64,000 nt of DNA from SB15 sp964639245 (lineage in GTDB: Bacteria > Chloroflexota > Anaerolineae > Aggregatilineales > J027): the NCBI GenBank assembly GCA_964639245.1, contig CAZXCU010000002.1:248001-312000 (forward strand), read 5' to 3'. Position numbers and translations under genes: made by a program. A model generated the notes under the pieces. It saw only the letters and a program-made list of their open reading frames with translations, made no database searches and had not been told where the DNA came from. Of this stretch, positions 42,452 to 51,032 are shown in pieces (the first letter of the stretch is position 1; every line of letters starts with the position of its first letter).

Positions 42452-43183
42452 ATGAACGTTTTTCGGCGTGCAAATAATGTGATTACCGAAACCGATAACA
42501 TCATCCTCCTGCTGATTGGGATTGGCGTGGGGTTGGTGATTGCATTGGGTGGCCCCCGGGTGATTCCCGATTTGCAGCGCGGCATTTACTGTGAAAATGT
42601 TGGCCCACCATCAGGCGAAAATCATCGTTCGCTGCTGGCGCTCAAAGATGGAGACAGGCAGGATTTAGAACTGGAAGTGCGCGTTGCACCTGAGCAGGTC
42701 GTGCAGGGCGAAGACATCGAATTTCTGGTGATTTTTCGGAATGAGGACATCGGCCCGATTACCCTCTACATGCCCGAAACCGATCCAGTGATTGGCAATC
42801 GGACGGATAATGTAGGGCTACGGTTAGAAATTGAAAATGTCGTCAGTCGTGCAGTGGCACAGGATGGCATTGTGTATACCCTCCCCGGACGCACCTTTGA
42901 CCCTGACCAGATTCACCTCATCAAATCCCATTCGCGCTGTTCGGTTTCGCTCATTGTGGATGGCACACGCCTGGGTGCGTTGGGACTTGTGCCGGGTGAA
43001 TACAATATACGGGCGGTCTATGTCAATGCAGAACGCGGAATTGCCCCCGCGCCAGAAAATCCCGCCACCCCGTTAGCCTTTTCCGATCAAGGGGTATGGA
43101 CAGGCGAAGCCCGTAGCGATGCTGTTCGTTTTGAAGTTTTGCCTGCCCCTACGCCGACTTCCCCGCCTGTTCCCGGTCAATAA
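42452..43183 (+). CDS. Membrane-anchored protein of unknown function
   Basis: The ATG at 42452 (MNVFRRANNVITETDNI) is preferred: GAGG lies at 42445-42448 and a TATACT box at 42416-42421. The 243 residues contain one membrane helix (about 18-36, IILLLIGIGVGLVIALGG), then an extracytoplasmic beta-rich domain (VRVAPEQVVQGEDIEFLVIF, ENVVSRAVAQDG) and a Pro/Thr-rich end (PAPTPTSPPVPG). The middle resembles an immunoglobulin-like fold, but no family is recognised. An upstream in-frame ATG at 42329 would put the repeat element's flank into the protein and has no ribosome site. The YbaK-like gene follows after 16 bases. Confidence 0.55.
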   Translation: MNVFRRANNVITETDNIILLLIGIGVGLVIALGGPRVIPDLQRGIYCENVGPPSGENHRSLLALKDGDRQDLELEVRVAPEQVVQGEDIEFLVIFRNEDIGPITLYMPETDPVIGNRTDNVGLRLEIENVVSRAVAQDGIVYTLPGRTFDPDQIHLIKSHSRCSVSLIVDGTRLGALGLVPGEYNIRAVYVNAERGIAPAPENPATPLAFSDQGVWTGEARSDAVRFEVLPAPTPTSPPVPGQ

Positions 43184-43199
43184 TTGAGAGAGAAAAAAC

Positions 43200-43667
43200 A
43201 TGCGGAGTCCTGCCGAAGACAAACTCGCCCAATTTATCGCAACCCATGCCGTCAACGCCAAACTGCTACGTTTTGAGCAATCCTGCCATTCTGTGGCGGA
43301 AGCAGCCGAAGCGGTCAACGCTAGCGCGGAAGATTTCGTCAAAAATATCTGCATGATCACCCCCGAAAACGCGCTGATTGTGGCGATTGTCAAAGGGGAA
43401 GACATGGCGAGTACCTCCCGCGTGGCAAAAGCCTTAGGGGTTGAAAAACCCCGATTGGCGAATCCAGAGGAAATTGTCGAACGCACCGGCTATGATTTCG
43501 GCGGGACACCTTCATTTGGCTTTGAGGCTACATGGTTGATTGATGAGCGGGTGATGGAAAAATCGTTGGTGTTTACGGGCGGGGGCAGCGCACAGGCACT
43601 TGTACAGGTAGACACCGCCGAATTGGTACGCGCTAATCAGGGGAGTGTGGTCAGGATTCGGCGCTAA
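43200..43667 (+). CDS. YbaK/ProX-like aminoacyl-tRNA deacylase
   Basis: The 155-residue protein has the YbaK/EbsC domain: a conserved Lys in FVKNICMI, VAIVKGEDMASTSRVAKAL, the GGTPSFGF turn and the FTGGGSAQALVQV end. Such stand-alone editing domains hydrolyse misacylated tRNA (Cys-tRNA-Pro, Ala-tRNA-Pro and related). Which mischarged tRNA is the target is unclear; the sequence is closer to the general YbaK-type than to ProX. Its last 17 bases overlap the 3' end of the convergent ABC permease gene. Confidence 0.85.
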   Translation: MRSPAEDKLAQFIATHAVNAKLLRFEQSCHSVAEAAEAVNASAEDFVKNICMITPENALIVAIVKGEDMASTSRVAKALGVEKPRLANPEEIVERTGYDFGGTPSFGFEATWLIDERVMEKSLVFTGGGSAQALVQVDTAELVRANQGSVVRIRR

Positions 43668-44397
43668 TGCGATTGACTGCCCCCACCGTTAAAGTCAGCA
43701 TGACTCCCGCCGCGAGTGCTTCATAGGGCGAGGTGGCAAAGGTTTGCCGTCCTGCTGCCAGCATCACCCCCCAATCGGGAGCGCTGATGTCCCCCACAAA
43801 GCCTAAAAATGCCAGCGCCGCCCCGTTGAGCAGCGACCAGCTAAAAATAACCCCCGCGAAAGCCTGTAAAATCGGACGGGCATTTCGCAGCAGATGGTGA
43901 AGCAAAATATAGCCCTCGCTTGCTCCGATGCTGATGGCACTTTCCACATAGGGTAAATTTTTCTGCGTGTGGAGTGCGTCGCGGGTCGTCCGTCCGAATG
44001 GTGCAATTCCCGCCATGCCTACAGCTACCATCACACTCCAGATGCCCTTATCCAAGACGGTAATCATCACCAGCGCGATGAGCAATCCGGGAATCGCCAG
44101 CAGCGCATCCAGCAAAATGCCTATCGGAGTTTCGAGGCGGGTACTGCCCAGAAGCCCCAAAATGAGTCCACCCACGATAGCAATACCCGTTGCGCCGCTG
44201 GCTATGAGCAGGGTTTGCCGCCCCCCATAGAGCAATCGGCTGTAAATATCCCGTCCGAGTAAATCTGTTCCCAGCCAATGCTCAGAGGAAGGCGCTTGCA
44301 AACTCGCACCCAGATCGGTTTGGCGCGGGGGATGGGTCGCAAGGAGGGGCGCAAAAACGCACACCAGGAGAATTGTGCCAAGAATCCTTTTACTCAT
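43651..44397 (-). CDS. Oligopeptide ABC transporter permease, DppC/OppC type
   Basis: The 248-residue membrane protein has about six helices and the EAA loop of the DppC group (EGYILLHHLLRNARPILQAF region, seen as SIGASEGYILLHHLL), with LGTDLLGRDIYSRLLYGGRQTL at the N-terminus. It is a subunit of a peptide or nickel-type importer. It starts inside the stop of the DppB-type gene (eight-base overlap), so the two are translated together. Its 3' end overlaps the convergent YbaK-like gene. No ATPase gene follows, which is unusual for this family. Confidence 0.9.
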   Translation of the reverse strand: MSKRILGTILLVCVFAPLLATHPPRQTDLGASLQAPSSEHWLGTDLLGRDIYSRLLYGGRQTLLIASGATGIAIVGGLILGLLGSTRLETPIGILLDALLAIPGLLIALVMITVLDKGIWSVMVAVGMAGIAPFGRTTRDALHTQKNLPYVESAISIGASEGYILLHHLLRNARPILQAFAGVIFSWSLLNGAALAFLGFVGDISAPDWGVMLAAGRQTFATSPYEALAAGVMLTLTVGAVNRISAES

Positions 44398-45331
44398 GCG
44401 AAATCCTCAAGCGTGGGTCAGCCAACCAGCGCAAAAATTCCGCCAGAGCGCGGGTCACGGCATAAACTAGCGCACTCAGCAGCACCAACCCTTGCACCAA
44501 CGGATAATCCTGTTCCTGTACCGCTTGAATCATCAGACTGCCCAAGCCGCGCCGCGTAAAAATAATTTCAATGATGACCGTCCCACCGAGCAGAAATCCA
44601 GCTTGCAAGGCAGTGACGGTGAACACAGGCAGTATTGCCACCCGCAAGCCATGTTCCAGCACAACTTCAAACGGCATCCCTTTGGCACGGGCGGTTTGGA
44701 TGAAAGGTTGAGTCAATACATCGCGTAGGGAGGCTTCGGTGACTCTGGCAATCGCACCACTAACGTGAAATCCCAGCACCAGCGCAGGCAAAATGAGGCT
44801 TTTGATGTTTTGCGTCCCACCGGATGGGAGAATCGCAAGCTGATGGGTCAAAATAAAAATCGCCAGTGTTGCTGTCCAGTAGGCAGGGGCGGCAAGGGCA
44901 AAAGTCGTCAGGGCGATACTTGCCCCTCTCAAAAAGCGAACACAGTGAAAGAAAAATGTTCCTTGTGCGATAAATCCGGTCAGCGTTGGAACACACCCTA
45001 AAACCAGCCCCAGCGTCACCGCAATCAACAGGGCGACCAGCGCTAGCGAAAAGGTCGGTGCAAGACGGGCGCGAATCATCTGGGTGACATTTTCCTGTGT
45101 ATTCAGCGATTGACCTAAATCGCCCTGCGCCAGATTGACCCAGTAGCGCCCGTATTGAACATAGAGTGGGTCATCAAAACCCAGCGCGGCGCGGCGGGAC
45201 GCAATTTCTGACTGCGGAACCCCGCTTAACCGCAGTTGAGCCGTGATGCCATCCCCCGGCAGGACTCGCAGCGCAATAAAACTGAGCGTCACCGCCAGCC
45301 ACGCCGTAAGGATGATTTTTAATCCGCCCAT
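44390..45331 (-). CDS. Oligopeptide ABC transporter permease, DppB/OppB type
   Basis: The 313-residue protein has the DppB layout: an N-terminal helix followed by the periplasmic segment LRVLPGDGITAQL and DDPLYVQYGRYW, then the EAA motif (EVVLEHGLRVAILPVFTV) and a C-terminal GLGSLMIQAVQEQDYPLVQGL. Together with the DppC-type subunit it forms the membrane channel for a peptide importer. It overlaps the binding-protein gene by 13 bases and the DppC-type gene by eight, giving an A-B-C operon read on the minus strand. Confidence 0.92.
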   Translation of the reverse strand: MGGLKIILTAWLAVTLSFIALRVLPGDGITAQLRLSGVPQSEIASRRAALGFDDPLYVQYGRYWVNLAQGDLGQSLNTQENVTQMIRARLAPTFSLALVALLIAVTLGLVLGCVPTLTGFIAQGTFFFHCVRFLRGASIALTTFALAAPAYWTATLAIFILTHQLAILPSGGTQNIKSLILPALVLGFHVSGAIARVTEASLRDVLTQPFIQTARAKGMPFEVVLEHGLRVAILPVFTVTALQAGFLLGGTVIIEIIFTRRGLGSLMIQAVQEQDYPLVQGLVLLSALVYAVTRALAEFLRWLADPRLRISHE

Positions 45332-46968
45332 TGGAAGTTATGCAGCAACGGCCACCAGCCGTTGGCGCTAAAAATAACCCCATCAATATTGCTGCGTGCG
45401 CCATTCAGATTCACGTAATCCCGAATCGGCAAAATCAGCGCTTCGTCCATAATAAGCTGCTGGGCAGCGGCGTAAAGATTGGCGCGGGTCGTAGGATCAG
45501 GTTCGGTCAGGGCTTGGGTCAGCAACTGGTCGAGTTCAGGATTGCTGTATTGCGTGATATTGTTCCGTCCATCTGTGATGAAATAGGTATTCAAAACACT
45601 GGCATCCGTGCTGAAATCGTACAGCGCGACCAGATCCCAGTTGCCTTCCGTTATTTTGTCCAGCAGCATGGAGAAATTCGGGACTTGTTCTATTTCGACA
45701 GTGATCCCGATGCCCTCCCATTGGCCTTCTAACGCCTGTGCGACTTCGGGAATCAACCCCCATGGCGGGGTCAGAAGGGTCAGGGTGAGTTCCGCGCCAT
45801 TCTGGTCGAGCCTACCGTTGTCGTTCGAATCGCGCACATTGGCAAGTTCAAAAATGCGTTCGGCTTCTTCCACATCATAGGCATACATTTCATCCAAGCC
45901 GACATTGTAAAAGGGTGTGACAGAAGTGAGGGGGGCAAAGGCCACCGGTGATGACCCGGCGAACACTACATCGGTAATTGCTACACGGTTGGTGGCGGTG
46001 ATGAGAGCGCGGCGGATATTGGCATCGCTCATCGGGAAACGGTTTAGATTAAACACAAATTGCAAGGGCTGACCCGAAATTTCCACCGGATACAGGCGAA
46101 TCTCGCTGTTCCCCAGCAGCAGTTCGGCATCATGCGGCAACAGTTCCCCGACCAGATCCACCTGACCGGATTGCAGCGCATCGTCACGGGTGGCAGCATC
46201 GGTGAAAAAACGAAATTCGACCCGTTCAATCGGGTTAGGATTTTCGGTGGCGTAAAAAGGCGGCCCCCACGCATAATCGGGATTGCGCTCAAGGACAATC
46301 ACCTCGCCCGGAATGACGTTCGTCATGCGATACGGCCCTGTCCCGACTTGATTCCACTGGTAAGTTCCATCGGTATGATTGGCAAGGGCTAGCGGGCTGG
46401 CAATCCCCAGATACACCTGACTCAAGCCATCCAGAAGTGGTTCGTAGGGCTGTGAGAGCCGAATTTGAAGCGTGAATTCGTCTACCAGTGCGTAACCCGC
46501 ATAAAATTCGCCGAGTAAACCCCGCGCTTTTTGCGAACCAAAATCGGGGTTGGTGATGCGATCTAAATTCACCCCCACCGCCGCTGCGTTGAAGGATTCG
46601 CCATCATGAAATTTCACACCCTGCTTGAGCTTAAAGGTATAGATCAATCTATCGGCGGAGACTTCCCACGACTCAGCCAGTCCGGGTTCAAAATTTTTGG
46701 TCTGCGGGTGACGGTAGACCAGCGTATCATAGACAGAAAAGAGCGGAATCCCCAGTTCGGCAGAGGCATTAAAATGGGGGTCAAAGCCGCTTGGGTTTAA
46801 AGTGAGCCCGTAAACCAGTGTGCGGACAGATTCATTCTCGGTGGTTTCTTCTTCGGTAGCGGTCAAAATCACGAAGCCGAACACCACCAGCAGCACGCCC
46901 CCGAAAATAACAAAGGGCAAACAGCAGCTAGGACGGAAGCGGCGTGGAGATTTGGGTGTAAGTTGCAA
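45319..46968 (-). CDS. Extracellular solute-binding protein, family 5
   Basis: The 549-residue protein has an N-terminal membrane anchor (about 17-38) without a clear lipobox, and the SBP family 5 core: LTYGLTLNPSGFDPHF-like region, VYDTLVYRHP, LAESWEVSADRLIYTFKLKQGVKFHDGE (in part: GVKFHDGESF), NPDYAWGPPF and the C-terminal half. It captures oligopeptides, dipeptides, nickel or other small ligands for the two permeases downstream. Two adjacent Cys at 15-16 (RPSCCLP) are near the membrane segment and could be a lipid site. It is the first gene of the operon and follows a MITE-like element by about 35 bases. Confidence 0.9.
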   Translation of the reverse strand: MQLTPKSPRRFRPSCCLPFVIFGGVLLVVFGFVILTATEEETTENESVRTLVYGLTLNPSGFDPHFNASAELGIPLFSVYDTLVYRHPQTKNFEPGLAESWEVSADRLIYTFKLKQGVKFHDGESFNAAAVGVNLDRITNPDFGSQKARGLLGEFYAGYALVDEFTLQIRLSQPYEPLLDGLSQVYLGIASPLALANHTDGTYQWNQVGTGPYRMTNVIPGEVIVLERNPDYAWGPPFYATENPNPIERVEFRFFTDAATRDDALQSGQVDLVGELLPHDAELLLGNSEIRLYPVEISGQPLQFVFNLNRFPMSDANIRRALITATNRVAITDVVFAGSSPVAFAPLTSVTPFYNVGLDEMYAYDVEEAERIFELANVRDSNDNGRLDQNGAELTLTLLTPPWGLIPEVAQALEGQWEGIGITVEIEQVPNFSMLLDKITEGNWDLVALYDFSTDASVLNTYFITDGRNNITQYSNPELDQLLTQALTEPDPTTRANLYAAAQQLIMDEALILPIRDYVNLNGARSNIDGVIFSANGWWPLLHNFQWAD

Positions 46969-47003
46969 GCGCGTTTTTCTCCTGAAAGGTCGATAGGGCT
47001 TAG

Positions 47004-47089
47004 AACCTATCCGTCAATTAAAACGCTGGCCTTCAGGCCAGTGAACACCGCGCTCAAGCACGGCGTTAAAATGAATTTACGGATAGACA
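47004..47089. mobile_element. MITE-like element with flanking CTTAG duplication
   Basis: CTATCCGT (47007-47014) is inverted as ACGGATAG (47079-47086), and AAACGC/GCGTTTT-type arms extend the inner match. CTGGCCTTCAGGCCAG is a central palindrome. The pentamer CTTAG flanks both ends (46999-47003 and 47090-47094), consistent with a 5-bp target duplication. It lies between the binding-protein gene and the envelope operon and has no ORF. Confidence 0.65.
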
Positions 47090-47255
47090 CTTAGTTTTTA
47101 GTCGTTTGACACGAAAATTTGAAGTGGGAACTTCATCAAAATCCACGAAAACTGAAAACTAGGGTCTGATAACTATAACGCACAGCAGACGTAGGGCAAA
47201 CGTGCGCGGTACAATAGACCCCGTTTGAGTATCATCAGCAGCAGTTGAGGTTTGC

Positions 47256-48137
47256 GTGGACGATTTTCTCCTCATTTCTCCCGAAGAAGCGCCAAAGGAA
47301 ATTTACCCCTACCACCGGGTATGGCGGTCAGTGGTTTTGATTCTGGGGTCGCTGGTCGGGATGGTGTTGTTGGTATTGGGCGGGGTGCTGGTCGGGTTTT
47401 TGCGCGATGTCCCGTCCCGTAACTGGGGATTGCTGCTGACACTCGTGCCAATTAGCGTGTTTTTGTGGTTTGGGGTGCGTGGGGAGCAGCGTTCCCCGAA
47501 TCCCCGCGAAGGTTTGTTCACAGTCGCGTTGTTTAGCGGCTTGCTAGCAAACGGAGTCGGGATTCCACTCATCGAATCGTTTTTTCAGCCGCAAGCATGG
47601 CTCGCGGATGCAGGTTTTTTTACGCGGGCGCTGGGGTATACCTTTACCTTTGGCGTGACGGTGGAATTTCTCAAGTATGTGTCGATTCGTTACACCGTTT
47701 GGCCTCGCCGCTTTCGGATTCGCATGGACGGCATCGCCTATAGTGTGGCTGCGGCGATGGGTTACGCCACCGTGATTAATTTGCATCTGGTGTTTCAGAA
47801 TGAACTGGTCGTGACCGCCAGCGTGATTCGGATTGCGATTAATTTCATCACCCAGATTGGTTTTGGCGTGATTCTGGGCTATTTTATGGCAGAACTTGCT
47901 TTGCACCGCCGTGCCTTAATTTTTTTACCTGCCGGATTGTTTACGGGTGCGCTGCTGAATGGCCTGTATATTGCGTTTCGGGCAATTGCATCGGGTTCCG
48001 GGTTTAATGTCCGCCTCTTAAGCAGTCTGATATTGGTGATTGGATTTGCGCTGGCGGTGATGCTGGCGATTAACTTTTTGATTGAAAACGCGGAAAATCG
48101 CCAAGCCGCTTTGTTAGGAGTCAAACGGATTCGATGA
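47256..48137 (+). CDS. PrsW-like membrane protein with altered catalytic motifs
   Basis: The 293-residue protein has about eight membrane helices. A segment VEFLKYVSIRYTVWPRR followed by IRMDGIAYSVAAAMGYATVINL matches the position of PrsW intramembrane proteases (EExxK, then DGixYGxxxGxGFAxxEN). The first Glu of EExxK is Val and the Glu of the GFAxxEN box is Ile, so protease activity is doubtful, though the second Glu remains. It may still bind the membrane substrate of PrsW-type enzymes. The GTG start at 47256 has GAGG five bases upstream. It overlaps the next start by four bases, heading a four-gene operon. Confidence 0.6.
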   Translation: MDDFLLISPEEAPKEIYPYHRVWRSVVLILGSLVGMVLLVLGGVLVGFLRDVPSRNWGLLLTLVPISVFLWFGVRGEQRSPNPREGLFTVALFSGLLANGVGIPLIESFFQPQAWLADAGFFTRALGYTFTFGVTVEFLKYVSIRYTVWPRRFRIRMDGIAYSVAAAMGYATVINLHLVFQNELVVTASVIRIAINFITQIGFGVILGYFMAELALHRRALIFLPAGLFTGALLNGLYIAFRAIASGSGFNVRLLSSLILVIGFALAVMLAINFLIENAENRQAALLGVKRIR

Positions 48138-48724
48138 TTTTAGATGAGCGCCAGCAGGGGATTAACCGTTCCCAGTTAATCAATAGTTTTTCGATTGTGG
48201 CAGCGGCGGGGGTGATGCTGTTTTTGGGGCTGCTCATGCGAAATTCGGCGGTGGCGGCGACTACCCCTTTCGTGGATGAAGAAAGCGGGGTGCGCGCCCA
48301 AGTGCCTGCCAACTGGCTCATTACCACCGATAACCCGGAGTTTATCATGCAGGCCGAAGATCCCGGCGCAACGCCGTTTAAAACCGTGCTGCGAATTTCC
48401 GTGCTGCCTGTCGGTGCGGAGGCAACCCCGCGTAATGTGGTGGATGCGCTGACCTTACAACGTGCCGGACGGCTTTCTACTTATCGCGTCCTGTCTACGG
48501 AAGTTGTCACCTTTGGGGAAGAAGAAGCGCTCGAACTCAATTACACGTATGTACAGTCCGAAAACAACCCGTTTTTGAGTTCAGTGGCGGTGGTGGTGCG
48601 CGGGCGCGATGTGGTAGTGATTCGCGGCTTACAGGCGATTGTCATGACCTATCTGGAAGAAAGTGCGCGTTTTGAGGAACATGAATTTATCTTTGACCAA
48701 TTTCTTGAAACGCTGGAGTTTTAA
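48134..48724 (+). CDS. PsbP/DcrB-like envelope protein
   Basis: The 196-residue protein has an N-terminal membrane helix (about 17-35) and an exported domain with VPANWLITTDNPEF and the later LNYTYVQSENNPFLSSVAVVVRG (given in parts), ending FIFDQFLETLEF. This pattern of an amphipathic beta sheet with a final helix resembles the PsbP/DcrB/LpqN fold, which binds other proteins or small ligands. The ATG overlaps the previous stop (ATGA), and the following gene starts two bases after its stop. A role as a periplasmic partner of the protease below is inferred from this coupling. Confidence 0.55.
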   Translation: MILDERQQGINRSQLINSFSIVAAAGVMLFLGLLMRNSAVAATTPFVDEESGVRAQVPANWLITTDNPEFIMQAEDPGATPFKTVLRISVLPVGAEATPRNVVDALTLQRAGRLSTYRVLSTEVVTFGEEEALELNYTYVQSENNPFLSSVAVVVRGRDVVVIRGLQAIVMTYLEESARFEEHEFIFDQFLETLEF

Positions 48725-48725
48725 A

Positions 48726-51032
48726 GTGCGGGATTCCTTGTTCAAACGGATGCTATCTCTAGTATCCCTATGGTGTGTTTTCATTTTTGCCCTTACTGCC
48801 TCTCTCCCGGTCTATGCTCAAGAGGACGGGGATGAAGACGAGGAAGAAGTTGCGCCGCCGCCCTTGGTTGAGCTTAACGAAGCCAACATCAAACAGGCCA
48901 CCGTGTTTTTGATGCAGGTGTACGACACCGCCACTGGCCCGATTATTAGCTGTGTCGGGTCAGGCACATTGGTCAGCGCCGACGGGTTAATTCTGACCAA
49001 TGCCCATAACGCGGTTGAAAGTGATGTCTGTCAGGCGGATAGGGTCGTGGTGTCACTCACGCTACGATTAGATGAACCGCCTGTGCCAACCTATTTAGCC
49101 GATGTCTTGGATTTTAGCGCGGGGTTGGACTTGGCGGTTCTCAAAATCACCCGCTACTTGGATGGGCGGATTGTGGAAGCTGGCACGCTGCAACTCCCCT
49201 TTGTGGAAATTGGCGATTCGAATCGGGTCAATATTGACGACACCATTTTGATTGCGGGGTATCCCGATATTGGCAACAGCGCCGTCGATACGATTCCTGA
49301 TGCCACGATGAGCGGCTTCACCGCCGAAGCACGGGTGGGTAGCCGCGCATGGCTGCGAACCAATGCCCCGATTCCCGGTGGAATGAGCGGTGGCGGAGCC
49401 TATGACAGCGAAGGGCGTTTAATCGGGATTCCGACCATTGCGCCGGCGCGGGTGAGCGGCGAAATTGTGGATTGTCGCCGGGTGGGAGACAGCACGGGCG
49501 ATGGTCTGGTCAACGAGGAAGATGCCTGCATCCCGATTGGCGGATTTATCAGCGCGTTGCGACCCTCCCGTTTAGCGCGTGGGTTGGTGCGGGGGGCTGC
49601 GCTGGGGATTCGCACGGGTGAAGATCGCTATCCGGCGGAAACCCTCCCCCCGAATGACCCGCCCGAATTTTCCCGCCTGTTTGTGACAACCGGGGTGAAT
49701 GCGGCGGGGATGCCCGTCAATGTCGTGACCGGGATGCCTTCCGGCGCAACCAGTTTATTTTTATTTTTTGATTATCGGAACATGGTCAACGGGCTGGTTT
49801 ATGAACTTCGTACCACCATTGATGGGCGACCCAATGCGACCTTTAGCCTGCCTCCGGTCACATGGAATGGGGGCAGACGTGGCCTGTGGTATATCGGTTC
49901 GGCGGGGATTCCTTGGCCGAATGGCACATATGAGTTTACTTTGTTCATTGAGGGACGGCAGGTAGCGAGTCATCAAATCACGATTGGGGGAGGCCCTTCG
50001 CAGCTTCCCGCGTTTTCTGATATTGCCTTCGGGCTACAGGACTCCACCGGCAGTATTTTGGGGACAAATTACGTTGTTCCCGAAGGAAACATTGTGCGGG
50101 CGCAGTTCAACTATCGCAACATGAATCCCAATCTGGACTGGACTCAGGTGTGGTATCTCGAAGATACCGAACTCGCCCGGATTACAGGCACATGGGTGGA
50201 AGCGGCACAGGGAGTCAGCACCAATGCCAGCATTGCCAGTGAGACTCTCCTGCTTTCGGGGCGCTATCGCTTGGAATTGTGGATTCAAGACCGGATGGTT
50301 GCCACCTCCGATTTTGTGATTGCCGGCGGGGCGCAAGGGGTTGAATCGCAGATTTTTAGCAATTTGCTGTTTGCAGGCAACCAGACCGCCGGCTTCCCAC
50401 AACCGCCCGTTGCCAACCAATTCGCGGCGGGCATTGAACAACTCTATGTGTTTTTCAATTGGCGGCAAATTTCCCCGAATACCCCGTGGACATGGCGCTG
50501 GAAAGTCGATACGGATACACTTTTTGAAGCCAATACCACATGGACAGCCGCACCGACAGGCGAAAATTATTACCTCTCTATTACGGGGGAACCAAGCCTG
50601 CCGGATGGCACTTATACTTTTGAAATTGAAATGGGTGGGATTGTTGTCGCTTCGTTGCAAGCACGGGTGGGTTTGGGACAGTTACCCCTTGATGCGTTTG
50701 CCAGCGCCGAAGGGATTCAAATGACCGGGTACATCCGCGATGCTGAAACCAATGAGGGTATCCCCGGCGCGATGTTTATTTTGCTGCTGCCCGAATTTGA
50801 CACCACCGATTTTGTCTGGGATGAAACACAAATTTTGTCCTATGCGCTGGCGGACAGCGAAGGCTATTTTCAACTGCCTGCCCTGCTGCCGCGTGGCACA
50901 TTGGAAGAACCGGTTTTATATAGCCTCTTGGTGCGTGCCGATGGCTATTTGCCCATGTCCGCCGATGGCATCGCGGTCACGGAGATAACGGAAAGCCCGC
51001 TTGAAATCATCGTGGAGCTAAATCGAGACTAA
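48726..51032 (+). CDS. Secreted S1C-type serine protease with beta-sandwich modules
   Basis: The GTG at 48726 has GGAG seven bases upstream and directly follows the previous stop, so it is chosen over ATGs upstream. The 768 residues start with a signal peptide (about 4-32) and an acidic spacer. The trypsin-like domain keeps His94 (LTNAHNAV), Asp135 (GLDLAVL) and Ser221 (GGMSGGGAY). A Ca-binding-type loop GDSTGDGLVNEEDA sits at about 254-268, as in dockerin or EF-hand. Residues 300-660 form three repeated beta-sandwich units (each with an ARITGTWV- or NMVNGL-type turn), and about 670-768 a carboxypeptidase-regulatory-like domain. No PDZ domain is seen. It overlaps the GH3-like start by one base. 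Confidence 0.85.
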   Translation: MRDSLFKRMLSLVSLWCVFIFALTASLPVYAQEDGDEDEEEVAPPPLVELNEANIKQATVFLMQVYDTATGPIISCVGSGTLVSADGLILTNAHNAVESDVCQADRVVVSLTLRLDEPPVPTYLADVLDFSAGLDLAVLKITRYLDGRIVEAGTLQLPFVEIGDSNRVNIDDTILIAGYPDIGNSAVDTIPDATMSGFTAEARVGSRAWLRTNAPIPGGMSGGGAYDSEGRLIGIPTIAPARVSGEIVDCRRVGDSTGDGLVNEEDACIPIGGFISALRPSRLARGLVRGAALGIRTGEDRYPAETLPPNDPPEFSRLFVTTGVNAAGMPVNVVTGMPSGATSLFLFFDYRNMVNGLVYELRTTIDGRPNATFSLPPVTWNGGRRGLWYIGSAGIPWPNGTYEFTLFIEGRQVASHQITIGGGPSQLPAFSDIAFGLQDSTGSILGTNYVVPEGNIVRAQFNYRNMNPNLDWTQVWYLEDTELARITGTWVEAAQGVSTNASIASETLLLSGRYRLELWIQDRMVATSDFVIAGGAQGVESQIFSNLLFAGNQTAGFPQPPVANQFAAGIEQLYVFFNWRQISPNTPWTWRWKVDTDTLFEANTTWTAAPTGENYYLSITGEPSLPDGTYTFEIEMGGIVVASLQARVGLGQLPLDAFASAEGIQMTGYIRDAETNEGIPGAMFILLLPEFDTTDFVWDETQILSYALADSEGYFQLPALLPRGTLEEPVLYSLLVRADGYLPMSADGIAVTEITESPLEIIVELNRD

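Noticed and set aside
47098..47160. Second copy of the GTTTTC/GAAAAC inverted repeat
   Set aside because: Arms resemble those at 35905-35962, but matches are broken by several differences, so it is not listed as a separate repeat.
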